37,336 bases of DNA from Terriglobales bacterium (lineage in GTDB: Bacteria; Acidobacteriota; Terriglobia; Terriglobales; Acidobacteriaceae), in the NCBI GenBank assembly GCA_035624455.1, contig DASPRM010000154.1, forward strand, positions 1 through 37,336, in the 5' to 3' direction. The position numbers were made by a program, and so were the translations under genes. Below the pieces are notes generated by a model. The model made no database searches. It saw only the letters and a program-made list of their open reading frames with translations, and had not been told where the DNA came from. Shown here piece after piece: positions 1 through 10,874 of the stretch (positions within the stretch are counted from its first letter, which is position 1; each line of letters starts with the position of its first letter).

Positions 1-80
1 TTGAGCGGCTCCCCGATTTCTGACACACAGAGAAGGTTAGTTTCCGGCACAATCTAGTACCCAACAAAGGGGGATTTGCC

Positions 81-347
81 GTGCGAAGGAAACGCTTTTC
101 TGTGGAGCAGATCGTAGCGGTGCTGAAGCAGGCGGAGATGGGAGTGCCGGTGGCAGAACTGATCCGCCAGGTGGGGATCACCGAGCAAACACTGTATCGC
201 TGGAAGAAGCAGTACAAGGGACTGGAAACCGACCAGGTTCGCCAGTTGAAACAGCTGCAGGAAGAGAATGGGCGGCTGAAACGGTTGGTAGCCGAGCTGA
301 GCCTGGACAAGACCATGCTGCAGGATGTGCTCGCAAAAAAGCTGTGA
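81..347 (+). CDS. IS3-family transposase OrfA (HTH subunit)
   Basis: This 88-residue protein has the usual length of an IS3 OrfA. Residues 1-50 form the HTH_Tnp_1-type helix-turn-helix (RRKRFSVEQIVAVLKQAE, then GITEQTLYRWKKQY). Residues 50-88 look like a leucine-zipper coiled coil (QLKQLQEENGRLKRLVAEL) used for multimerisation. In the family OrfA binds the terminal repeats and supplies the N-terminus of the OrfAB transposase. The gene ends in a slippery run, A AAA AAG at 335-341, just before its stop, the classical place for programmed -1 frameshifting into orfB. A GGGGGA ribosome-binding sequence precedes the codon at 81, which is GTG. Confidence 0.88.
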   Translation: MRRKRFSVEQIVAVLKQAEMGVPVAELIRQVGITEQTLYRWKKQYKGLETDQVRQLKQLQEENGRLKRLVAELSLDKTMLQDVLAKKL

Positions 348-676
348 CGCCCTCGCAGCGCCGCCCGGTGGTGAGCTATCTGCATGACACCTACCGGGTC
401 AGCGAGCGGCGTGCTTGTGGTGTGGCGCGAGTTGCGGTGTCCACCTTCCGCTATGAGAGTCGGCTGGAGCCGAGGACAGCATTGCGGCTAAGGATTCGAG
501 AAATCGCTCAAGTGCGGGTTCGCTATGGCTACCGGAAGATCCGAGTGCTGCTGAAGCGCGAACGCTGGAAGGTGGGAAAGAAGCTGGTGTATCGCCTGTA
601 CAAGGAAGAAGGCTTGACGCTGCGTAAGCGGATTTCCGTGCCGCGAAAATACAGGCTTTTGTGTATTCAAATCTGA
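344..676 (+). pseudogene. IS3-family transposase OrfB, 3'-truncated
   Basis: The 110-residue reading frame matches the start of an IS3 OrfB: the HTH_21-like segment (RRACGVARVAVSTFRYESR) and the following 'RVRYGYRKIRVLLKRERWKVGKK' type region, whose hallmark is YGYRKI. Family members run to about 270-290 residues and carry the rve/DDE integrase core, which is absent here. After about residue 97 the sequence leaves the family pattern and stops. The frame is -1 relative to orfA, with overlap at 344-347, so a frameshifted OrfAB would also be truncated. It is non-functional for transposition unless helped in trans. Confidence 0.82.
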
Positions 677-775
677 ACACTCCCCAATTAGAATGCCGGC
701 ACTTGTAGAATTGCGACTTTCGCAGAAGTTCCCAGGTTTCCGAACACCAAGCGCAACCGTCGTCTCTGTCCGGAT

Positions 776-803
776 CGGCCCTTTAATATCGGCCCTTTAG
801 TAT
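776..803. repeat. 14-bp tandem duplication
   Basis: Two adjacent copies of CGGCCCTTTA(A/G)TAT occupy 776-789 and 790-803 and differ at one base. They lie in the short gap between the IS3 remnant and the sigma-54 activator gene. No function can be assigned. It may be a slippage scar, or a duplicated site in the activator's own promoter region. Confidence 0.6.
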
Positions 804-857
804 GGCGCGGGAACACCGAGGCACAGAGGCTCAACCGGGGCCATCTGGGAGGCACGA

Positions 858-4415
<3,558 letters not shown>

Positions 4416-4443
4416 TTCCTGCCTCTCGCAATCCCAGCGCGTT

Positions 4444-4477
4444 TGCTCACCACACAGCATTTGCTCAAAACCGAGCA
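4444..4477 (+). promoter_or_regulatory. Paired enhancer sites (UAS), copy 1
   Basis: Two 16-bp inverted repeats lie in tandem with starts 18 bp apart: TGCTCACCACACAGCA (4444-4459) and TGCTCAAAACCGAGCA (4462-4477). The second has perfect 5-bp arms (TGCTC/GAGCA); the first has one mismatch. The same pair occurs at 5867 and 18998, each time 58 bp (start to start) before a -24/-12 promoter. Dimer-sized palindromes at this position are what a Fis-type sigma-54 activator binds. The assignment to the 858-4415 product is inferred from proximity. Confidence 0.8.
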
Positions 4478-4519
4478 TTGCTGACGCTTCCAAGTCCTGC
4501 CTTTTCAGCTGAGTCTGAA

Positions 4520-4535
4520 TGGACATTGCCTTGCC
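4520..4535 (+). promoter_or_regulatory. Sigma-54 (-24/-12) promoter, copy 1
   Basis: The element TGGACATTGCCTTGCC has GG at 4521-4522 and GC at 4533-4534, the invariant spacing of sigma-54 promoters (family consensus TGGCAC-N5-TTGC). A conserved inverted repeat TCAG-N6-CTGA (4505-4518) lies immediately upstream. Transcription should start near 4546, giving a short leader before the ATG at 4569. It is the weakest consensus match of the three copies. Confidence 0.8.
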
Positions 4536-4568
4536 TTCCCAAAGGTGCACTTGGGAGCCGTGATTTTC

Positions 4569-4883
4569 ATGACGCTAAGGATTGAACGGGCTCGAGCGCG
4601 GATTCGGCTGAGTGGGGAGTTTCGGTCCAGGCACCTGGATCAGGTCAAAGCCGAAATCAAGCTTTGCGAATCACCAGCAGTTTTGGATTTGGAGGAAGTA
4701 GACCTCATTGACGTCGAAGCTGTTCGTTTTCTCAGTGCGTGTGAAGCGAGAGGCATTTCCGTGTTGCACTGTTCACCTTACATCCGGCAATGGATGTTGC
4801 GGGAACCAAGTCGGTCAGAGAACGCCCACACAAGCGGAAGAGGGCAGGCGGCTTTAGACAGTGAAGATTGCGAGCAGGAATAG
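4569..4883 (+). CDS. Small STAS-like protein, first gene of unit 1
   Basis: The 104-residue soluble protein resembles the STAS fold of anti-sigma antagonists: a short N-terminal strand (MTLRIERARARIRLSGEF), then VLDLEEVDLIDVEAVRFL, where STAS proteins carry the regulatory loop, then CEARGI and CSPYIRQW. The Ser-Ser-Gly phosphorylation loop of SpoIIAA-type proteins is replaced by Val-Glu-Ala, so it probably is not switched by serine phosphorylation. The C-terminal 20 residues are polar and low in complexity. A paralogue sits at 19121-19426 behind an identical promoter cassette. The ATG at 4569 is preferred over an upstream start because both paralogues and the leader ORF at 5989 share the same 'ATGACGCT' start context. 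A role as partner of the PAS activator or of the kinase next to it is only inference. Confidence 0.8.
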   Translation: MTLRIERARARIRLSGEFRSRHLDQVKAEIKLCESPAVLDLEEVDLIDVEAVRFLSACEARGISVLHCSPYIRQWMLREPSRSENAHTSGRGQAALDSEDCEQE

Positions 4884-4930
4884 AGCGGCGGGGCTCCCGA
4901 AATTCATCTTCAGTTCGACTGGAGGTTCTC

Positions 4931-5722
4931 ATGAACCCATCCACCACAGCCATCCGTGTGCAGATCGCGAACACGAGACTCAACGAACCCGCCGGCAACT
5001 CGCGTGCGACAGGACTAATCCAAGGATGGGTCCATCGGCTTGACGGAAAGCAACGCCGGCGAGAACTGGATATTCGCGAAGAACAGCGTTTTGAGCGCAT
5101 GCGCATCGCGGGCGAGCTGCACGATACCCTGCTTCAGGGCTTTCTCGGTGCCTCCCTTGTTGTGGGGGTCACGTTGCAACACATGGCTGACGATTCGCCG
5201 GCCAGGGCGTCGCTTAGCCGCGCAGTCCAGCTGATGCAGCGCGCCATCGAGGAAGGTCGCGCTGTACTTCAAGGTCTCTGCGCTTCGGGGGTGACCTCCG
5301 GCAGCCTGGAACAGGAATTCTCGGATGTGTTGAGAGAGATCGCACCAGCCAGCGGCGTCCAGGCCCGAATACTTGTTACAGGGCAGACAAGAGCCCTGGA
5401 ACCGGAAATCCAACACCAATTCTACTTAATCGGCCGAGAGGCTCTCATGAACGCTCTTCGCCATTCAAACGCCACTAAAATCGAGGCTGAAGTAGCGTAC
5501 TTGCGGAATCATTTGCGTGTTGTGATACGGGACAATGGCTGCGGGATCGCCCCGCAGATCGTGCGGTCGGGGCGAGCGTCTCATTGGGGCCTGGTAGGGA
5601 TGCGCGAGCGGGCCAAAGGGATCGGTGCGGAAGTTCGAATATATAGCAGGCGAGAGGCGGGTACCGAGGTTGAAATTTCTATTCCCAGCGGAATCGCAGC
5701 GGCTGCGACAAAACATGGCTGA
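4931..5722 (+). CDS. NarX/LuxR-system type sensor histidine kinase (HisKA_3)
   Basis: This 263-residue kinase has a HisKA_3 dimerisation/phosphoacceptor box around ERMRIAGELHDTLLQGF, with the His in ELHDTLLQ, and a HATPase_c domain with N-box EALMNALRHS, G1-box DNGCGI and G2-like GLVGMRERA. No transmembrane segment or recognisable sensor domain is seen; the first 50 residues are a short charged region. The ATG at 4931 follows a clear GGAGG five bases upstream and is preferred over the longer frame from 4868. It lies 47 bp after the STAS-like gene, in the same unit. Kinases of this class normally pair with a LuxR/NarL response regulator, often the next gene. None is present; only a 23-codon ORF overlaps its end (5715-5786). 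Confidence 0.88.
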   Translation: MNPSTTAIRVQIANTRLNEPAGNSRATGLIQGWVHRLDGKQRRRELDIREEQRFERMRIAGELHDTLLQGFLGASLVVGVTLQHMADDSPARASLSRAVQLMQRAIEEGRAVLQGLCASGVTSGSLEQEFSDVLREIAPASGVQARILVTGQTRALEPEIQHQFYLIGREALMNALRHSNATKIEAEVAYLRNHLRVVIRDNGCGIAPQIVRSGRASHWGLVGMRERAKGIGAEVRIYSRREAGTEVEISIPSGIAAAATKHG

Positions 5723-5786
5723 GATGGCAAGCGCCGCAATCCGCTGGTCCGACGGTGTGGTAGTAGAGGACAACAATGACCGTTGA
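5715..5786 (+). other. 23-codon ORF overlapping the kinase end; possible response-regulator remnant
   Basis: The ATG at 5715 lies inside the last codons of the kinase in the +1 frame, the usual position of a coupled response-regulator gene. The short product contains VVVEDN, loosely like the first beta strand and acidic pair of a receiver domain (VLIVDDH type), then stops at 5784-5786. This could be the stub of a deleted NarL-type partner or chance. The bases from 5787 to 5866 hold nothing else recognisable. Confidence 0.25.
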
Positions 5787-5866
5787 ACGGAACGAATTAG
5801 TTTTGAAGAGTTTTATTCAGTTGTCTCCTTGACGCTTTGAACAGCAGATTTGCCGTCGCCCGGGAT

Positions 5867-5900
5867 TGCTCACTAAACAGCATTTGCTCAAAACCGAGCA
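5867..5900 (+). promoter_or_regulatory. Paired enhancer sites (UAS), copy 2
   Basis: TGCTCACTAAACAGCA (5867-5882) and TGCTCAAAACCGAGCA (5885-5900) repeat the arrangement at 4444 with the same 18-bp offset. The second site is identical in all three copies, and the first is identical to that of copy 3. Confidence 0.82.
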
Positions 5901-5942
5901 TCGCCGGCACCTCTAAGTTCCACTTTTTCAGCTAATTCTGAG

Positions 5943-5958
5943 TGGGCATTGTTTTGCA
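5943..5958 (+). promoter_or_regulatory. Sigma-54 (-24/-12) promoter, copy 2
   Basis: TGGGCATTGTTTTGCA has GG at 5944-5945 and GC at 5956-5957, with a T-rich stretch before TTGCA as in strong sigma-54 promoters. The TCAG-N6-CTGA element is at 5928-5941. The expected start of transcription is near 5969, upstream of the leader ORF at 5989 and the transaldolase gene at 6123. Confidence 0.85.
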
Positions 5959-5988
5959 TCCCATTGGTGCGCCGGGGGCCGCACTTTC

Positions 5989-6126
5989 ATGACGCTGCAA
6001 CAGCATCTCGCGCATTCGCTGTTCCGGCTGTGGAACGACACCCGGATTGTGCTCAGGTCAAACGCTAGGAGACTCGCCCGCGCACGCGAGCGCAACCAGT
6101 TTGCAAACAACGAGGTGACAGGATGA
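5989..6126 (+). CDS. 45-codon leader ORF coupled to transaldolase
   Basis: This ORF starts at the same 'TTCATGACGCT' that begins the two STAS-like genes of the other cassettes, but after MTL its sequence is unrelated: a basic, Arg-rich 45-residue peptide (for example LARARERNQF). Its stop codon overlaps the transaldolase start as ATGA (6123-6126), the classical arrangement for translational coupling. It may be a true small protein, a coupling leader, or the result of recombination that replaced a STAS-like gene and kept its start. I do not recognise the peptide. Confidence 0.45.
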   Translation: MTLQQHLAHSLFRLWNDTRIVLRSNARRLARARERNQFANNEVTG

Positions 6127-7226
6127 AAGCAACACAACTTCTTCACGACGAGGGTCAGAGTCTCTGGCTCGACAACATCACTCGCGAGCTGCTGGACAGC
6201 GGTACCGTCAAACGATATATCGACGAGCTCTCTATCACCGGACTCACCTCAAATCCCACAATCTTCGACCATGCGATCAAAAACAGTGCGACATATGATT
6301 CGGCGATTATTACGAAGTTAAAGAAAGGCACATCGGTTGAAGCGCTCTTCTTCGAGTTGGCCATGGAGGACCTCACCCGCGCCGCAGACCTGTTTCGACC
6401 AATTCATGAAAAGACGAACGGGGTGGACGGGTGGGTCTCGCTGGAAGTGTCCCCGCTGCTTGCCTACGACACGGCCAGCACTCTGGCTGCAGCCAAGGAG
6501 TTGTTTGCCCGCGCAAATCGTCCCAATTTGTTAATCAAGATTCCGGGCACCAAGCAGGGCCTTCCCGCGATCGAAGAAGCAATTTTTGCCGGCATTCCCA
6601 TCAACGTTACTCTCTTGTTCTCTCGCGAACACTATCTCGCGGCGGCAGAGGCATTCTTGCGCGGGGTTGAACGGCGCGTTGATGCCGGCCTCAATCCTCT
6701 TGTAGGTTCTGTGGCATCCGTGTTTGTCAGCCGCTGGGACGCCGCTGTTGCCAGCAAGGTGCCGGAGAACCTGCGCAACCAGCTTGGCATCGCCATCGCT
6801 AAACGCACATACAAGGCGGCCAGTGCGCTTCTTGGTTCGGCGCGCTGGCAGCGGGTTTACAATCTCGGCGGTCGTCCGCAACGTCTGCTGTGGGCGAGCA
6901 CGGGAACCAAAGATCCCAAAGCCTCCGACATTCTCTACGTCAAGGCCCTGGCTGCCCCATTCACTGTGAACACTATGCCAGAAGCCACGTTGAAAGCTCT
7001 GGCCACTCACACTGAATTAGGCGAGTTGCTCCCGACCGACGGCGGAAACTGCGAAGAGGTGCTGGCTCAGTTCGCCAAGGCGGGCGTCGACGTTGATGCT
7101 TTGGGTGCGCAGCTTCAAAGCGAAGGAGCCGAATCGTTTGACAGGTCCTGGAATGATCTCATGGCTGTGATTTCTTCTAAGAGCGCCTCGCTTGGCCCAG
7201 GCACCACGTTGAAAGCCGCCGGTTAA
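6123..7226 (+). CDS. tal: Transaldolase
   Basis: The 367-residue enzyme transfers a dihydroxyacetone unit between sedoheptulose-7-phosphate and glyceraldehyde-3-phosphate in the non-oxidative pentose phosphate pathway. Visible family marks are GLTSNPTIF near the N-terminus, LIKIPGTKQGLPAIEEA with the Schiff-base lysine (IKIPGT), INVTLLFS and SVASVFVSRWD. The length fits the longer bacterial transaldolase subfamily, often found next to or fused with glucose-6-phosphate isomerase; here the isomerase is the next gene, 54 bp on. The start has a GAGGTG ribosome-binding sequence and overlaps the upstream leader ORF. It is the first metabolic gene of unit 2. Confidence 0.96.
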   Translation: MKATQLLHDEGQSLWLDNITRELLDSGTVKRYIDELSITGLTSNPTIFDHAIKNSATYDSAIITKLKKGTSVEALFFELAMEDLTRAADLFRPIHEKTNGVDGWVSLEVSPLLAYDTASTLAAAKELFARANRPNLLIKIPGTKQGLPAIEEAIFAGIPINVTLLFSREHYLAAAEAFLRGVERRVDAGLNPLVGSVASVFVSRWDAAVASKVPENLRNQLGIAIAKRTYKAASALLGSARWQRVYNLGGRPQRLLWASTGTKDPKASDILYVKALAAPFTVNTMPEATLKALATHTELGELLPTDGGNCEEVLAQFAKAGVDVDALGAQLQSEGAESFDRSWNDLMAVISSKSASLGPGTTLKAAG

Positions 7227-7280
7227 CGCGGGGAAGCACTACCTGGAAACAGGAGACACAGAGACAAAAGGAGCATAACG

Positions 7281-8930
7281 ATGGCATCACACGCTCAAAC
7301 CCCGACAAGGCCGGCGTTCAAGCGCTCGGCATGGAGCGCGCTCGCGTCGCACTACAACAGTGCCTCGAAGCTACACCTGCGGCAATTGTTTGCGGACGAT
7401 CCCAAGCGTGGTCAGCGCATGGCGATCGAGGCCGTGGGCTTGTATCTCGATTATTCCAAAAATCGCGTCACCGACGAAACCCTCAAGCTTCTTGTTCAGC
7501 TCGCCGAGGAATCGGATTTGCGAGCACGGATCGACGCCATGTTCAGCGGGGAAAAGATCAACATCACGGAGAAGCGCGCGGTTTTGCACGTGGCCCTTCG
7601 TGCGCCGAAGGACGCTACTATTCTCGTCGACGGAAAGAACGTCGTCCCTGACGTGCATGCGGTGCTCGAGAAGATGGCCGATTTCTCGAACCGCGTGCGA
7701 AGCGGCGCGTGGAAAGGTCATACCGGTAAGCGCATTCGTAACGTCGTGAATATTGGCATTGGCGGCTCCGATCTCGGCCCCGTCATGGCCTATGAAGCAC
7801 TCAGGCACTATAGCCAGCGCGATATGACCTTCCGGTTTGTTTCCAATATCGATGGCACGGACTTCGCGGAAGCGGTGCGCGACCTCGATCCGGCGGAGAC
7901 GCTGTTTATTGTCTCTTCAAAAACCTTTACGACACTCGAGACCATGACGAACGCCCACAGCGCCCGCGCGTGGTCACTCGCCGGTCTGGCGGGCGATGAA
8001 CGGTCGGTTGCAAAGCACTTTGTCGCGGTGTCAACAAACGCGGCGGAAGTAGCGAAGTTCGGGATCGACACCGCCAACATGTTCGGATTCTGGGATTGGG
8101 TTGGTGGACGCTATTCGATGGATTCGGCGATCGGACTTTCCACTATGGTCGCGATCGGCGCGGATAACTTCCGCGCCATGCTGGATGGCTTTCACCAGAT
8201 GGACGAACATTTTCGCGGGGCTCCCTTCGCAGCAAACCTGCCGGTGATCATGGGCCTGCTCTCCGTTTGGTACAACGACTTTTTTGGCGCACAAACGGTC
8301 GCTGTTTTGCCCTATGAGCAGTACCTGAAGCGATTCCCGGCCTATCTCCAACAGTTGACGATGGAGAGCAACGGAAAACACGTCACACTCGATGGAGAAG
8401 CTGTCGCCCGCGACACTGGTCCTATCTACTGGGGTGAGCCAGGCACGAACGGACAGCACTCGTTTTACCAGTTGATCCATCAAGGGACGCGGCTCATCCC
8501 TTGTGATTTTGTCGCATTTGCCAAGCCGTTGAATCCGCTTGGCCGGCATCATGACATGCTGCTGGCCAATGTTTTTGCACAGACCGAAGCGCTGGCCTTC
8601 GGTAAGACACCCGAGCAGGTGAAGGCGGAAGGCACGCCGGACTGGCTGGTTCCGCACCGAGTCTTCGAAGGTAACCGTCCCTCGAACACGATTCTGGCCG
8701 AGACCCTTACTCCAGAAACACTGGGCAAACTGGTGGCCCTTTACGAGCACTCCGTGTTCACGCAAGGTGTCCTTTGGAACATTGACTCATTCGATCAGTG
8801 GGGGGTTGAGCTCGGCAAAGTTCTCGCCCAGCGCATCATTCCAGAACTCGAGAATCCGGCCGAGCCTGTGCTGAATCACGACAGCTCAACCAATACTCTA
8901 ATCCGGCGTTACCGCAAACTTAAGGAGTAG
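7281..8930 (+). CDS. pgi: Glucose-6-phosphate isomerase
   Basis: The 549-residue protein interconverts glucose-6-phosphate and fructose-6-phosphate in the cytosol. It matches the Enterobacteria-type PGI in length and carries [20 protein letters not shown] for phosphate binding, the [10 protein letters not shown] region and the catalytic-base region around [14 protein letters not shown]. An AAGGAG ribosome-binding site sits before the ATG. Only two bases separate its stop from the aldolase gene, so the two are co-transcribed. Product links the glucose side of the operon to transaldolase and transketolase substrates. Confidence 0.97.
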   Translation: MASHAQTPTRPAFKRSAWSALASHYNSASKLHLRQLFADDPKRGQRMAIEAVGLYLDYSKNRVTDETLKLLVQLAEESDLRARIDAMFSGEKINITEKRAVLHVALRAPKDATILVDGKNVVPDVHAVLEKMADFSNRVRSGAWKGHTGKRIRNVVNIGIGGSDLGPVMAYEALRHYSQRDMTFRFVSNIDGTDFAEAVRDLDPAETLFIVSSKTFTTLETMTNAHSARAWSLAGLAGDERSVAKHFVAVSTNAAEVAKFGIDTANMFGFWDWVGGRYSMDSAIGLSTMVAIGADNFRAMLDGFHQMDEHFRGAPFAANLPVIMGLLSVWYNDFFGAQTVAVLPYEQYLKRFPAYLQQLTMESNGKHVTLDGEAVARDTGPIYWGEPGTNGQHSFYQLIHQGTRLIPCDFVAFAKPLNPLGRHHDMLLANVFAQTEALAFGKTPEQVKAEGTPDWLVPHRVFEGNRPSNTILAETLTPETLGKLVALYEHSVFTQGVLWNIDSFDQWGVELGKVLAQRIIPELENPAEPVLNHDSSTNTLIRRYRKLKE

Positions 8931-8932
8931 CA

Positions 8933-9862
8933 ATGACGACAATTGGGACTCTCAAAAACACGAGCACGGCTCCGCTACGCGATATCTTGACACGGTTGGA
9001 AACGGAAGGCGCTGCCCTCGGCCATTTCAATGTTGCCGACCAGGTGTTGCTGAAAGCGGTGATCGCAGCCGGAGCTGAGACCAAACTTCCGATACTCGTC
9101 GGCGCCTCCGAAGGAGAGCGTGAGTTCTTTGGTGCGCGCCAGCTTGCCGCTCTGGTGAAAAGCGAACGCGAGGAATCCGACTTTCCAATTTTTTTGAACG
9201 CGGACCATACGCATTCACTCGCAAAGGCAGTGGACGCTGCAAATGCTGGGTTTGATGCCGTAGTGATAGATTTTTCCGCTTTGCCCTTCGATCAGAATGT
9301 GGCCCGCACGAAGGAAGCGGTTGAAGCGATCAAGGGCATCAACCCCGCAATCGTAGCTGAAGGAGAGATCGGCAACATTGGCACCGGCTCCGAAATCCAC
9401 GAAACCGCTCAGGGCGACAGAACGCTCAGCACGCCGGAAGAGGCGCGGCAATTCGTCGCGGCCACCGGAATTGACGTCCTTGCTCCGGCAGTTGGCAACA
9501 TGCACGGCATGCTTAAGAGTATGGTGCAGGGAAAAACGAAGAAGCGCCTGAATATCGAAAGAATTGCGCAAATCAAGCAGGCCGCCGGCGTCTTTCTCAC
9601 CCTACACGGCGGGTCGGGAACTGATGATGAAGACTTCCGCAGGGCAATCAGGGCGGGAATCAACATCATCCACATCAATACCGAACTGCGGGTTGCGTGG
9701 AGGGAATCACTGCAAGAGAGCCTGGCCCGAGACCCCAACGAAGTTGTACCCTACAGGATTTTGCGGCCGGTCGTAGATTCTGTGAAGCAGGTTGTCACCT
9801 CGCGCTTGCGGCTGTTCCATGGTCAACCGGTCAGCCCTGATGTCGCTGGAAGCGTTGCGTGA
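8933..9862 (+). CDS. Class II fructose-bisphosphate aldolase (FBA/KbaY family)
   Basis: The 309-residue zinc aldolase cleaves or forms fructose-1,6-bisphosphate, or a related ketose bisphosphate. Zinc and substrate motifs are visible in order: FLNADHTHS (Asp-His pair), VAEGEIGNIG, GNMHGM (second zinc His) and LTLHGGSGT (third zinc His, phosphate loop). The family also contains tagatose-bisphosphate aldolases, and sequence alone does not separate them; the context of pgi, tal and tkt favours fructose bisphosphate. The start lies two bases after pgi. A 204-bp gap follows before the lactonase gene and holds only a weak hairpin (GGCTGG/CCAGCC, 9965-9986). Confidence 0.93.
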   Translation: MTTIGTLKNTSTAPLRDILTRLETEGAALGHFNVADQVLLKAVIAAGAETKLPILVGASEGEREFFGARQLAALVKSEREESDFPIFLNADHTHSLAKAVDAANAGFDAVVIDFSALPFDQNVARTKEAVEAIKGINPAIVAEGEIGNIGTGSEIHETAQGDRTLSTPEEARQFVAATGIDVLAPAVGNMHGMLKSMVQGKTKKRLNIERIAQIKQAAGVFLTLHGGSGTDDEDFRRAIRAGINIIHINTELRVAWRESLQESLARDPNEVVPYRILRPVVDSVKQVVTSRLRLFHGQPVSPDVAGSVA

Positions 9863-10066
9863 GCAGCCTTGAGATTGCAAGCCTCTGTCGCGAATGTGCG
9901 GACACTTTCGATCAGACGAACACCTGGGGACACGCGTGAGGTTGAACGAGTGACACCGATGGGAGGCTGGAGCAATCCAACCAGCCATGAAGCGTCCGCG
10001 GTAAGCAAGGCAGCGTAAGAAACAAGGCGATTAGCTTTGGAGTCCACAGTGCCGAGGGGAGTCTTT

Positions 10067-10783
10067 ATGAAAATTGATGTCTATAGCAATGCTGACGCGG
10101 TTGCCCAGAAAGCTGCTGCACTCGTGGCGGCGGAGGCGAGAGCTGCGGTCGCTGCTCGCGGCACTTTTGTCATGGCCGTCAGTGGCGGGCACACGCCATG
10201 GCAGATGCTGCGTGCTCTCGCGGGTGAAGACGTGCCCTGGGACGCGGTGCAGGTGGTGCAGGTGGATGAGAGAGTCGCACCTGCGGGAGACGCGGACAGA
10301 AATCTCACGCACTTACGTGAGAGCCTTCTCGAGCATGCGCCTTTGCGCGCGGAGCAGATCCACGCAATGCCGGTTGAATCCGCAAACCTGGAGGCGGCAT
10401 GTGCGGAATATGCGCTGACCTTAAAGACGCTCGCCGGATCGCCACCCGTGCTTGACCTCGTTCACTTAGGACTCGGGCCCGACGGCCATACGGCTTCGCT
10501 AGTACCTGGAGACCCGGTGCTGGAGGTCAATGATGCAGATGTCGCGCTCACTGGAATCTACCAAGGGAGGCGGCGCATGACGCTGACCTATCCAATTCTC
10601 AATCGCTCCCGCCGGGTGCTGTGGCTCGTGACCGGAAGCGAAAAGGCGGGGATGCTTCCCCGATTACGTGCCGGCGATGCTCAGATTCCGGCCGGCAGGG
10701 TTCGCGCGGATAACGCGCTGGTATTGGCGGATCGCGCGGCAGCCGGGCAACGGGATATGGATTCGACGGCGGAAGTGGCTTGA
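10067..10783 (+). CDS. pgl: 6-phosphogluconolactonase
   Basis: This 238-residue protein of the SugarP_isomerase/DevB family hydrolyses 6-phosphogluconolactone. Family marks are MAVSGGHTPWQML, QVDERVAP and LGLGPDGHTASLVPG, the last being the diagnostic pgl signature. The ATG at 10067 is chosen over 10037 because GAGGGGAG precedes it and the protein then begins directly with the family N-terminus (MKIDVYSNADAVA). Genes for the enzyme making its substrate (zwf) and the next step (gnd) are not in this operon or window, which is unusual for a pgl gene in a pentose phosphate cluster. Confidence 0.94.
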   Translation: MKIDVYSNADAVAQKAAALVAAEARAAVAARGTFVMAVSGGHTPWQMLRALAGEDVPWDAVQVVQVDERVAPAGDADRNLTHLRESLLEHAPLRAEQIHAMPVESANLEAACAEYALTLKTLAGSPPVLDLVHLGLGPDGHTASLVPGDPVLEVNDADVALTGIYQGRRRMTLTYPILNRSRRVLWLVTGSEKAGMLPRLRAGDAQIPAGRVRADNALVLADRAAAGQRDMDSTAEVA

Positions 10784-10874
10784 GTGGAATGCGCTGAACT
10801 GGAGCGAGGACCATCGGCGTGTCGGAGGAGAGGCCAGGGTGATAGCGGCCCCGGCATTGTGCGGTAATTGAAAA

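Larger units (their letters stand above)
1..680 (+). mobile_element. IS3-family insertion sequence remnant
   Basis: This stretch carries an IS3-type orfA and the first third of an overlapping orfB in the -1 frame. The right part of the element, including the DDE catalytic core and the right terminal repeat, is missing, so the copy cannot be autonomous. The left end lies at or just outside the window edge and its terminal repeat cannot be confirmed. The right boundary is placed where the orfB protein stops looking like its family (about 640-680). The family call rests on the protein pattern and the orfA/orfB overlap, not on a database match. Confidence 0.8.

Noticed and set aside
4444-4477. 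Repeats considered as a CRISPR-like array
   Set aside because: There are only two units with no true spacers, and the same pair recurs at fixed distance from sigma-54 promoters, which fits enhancer sites.
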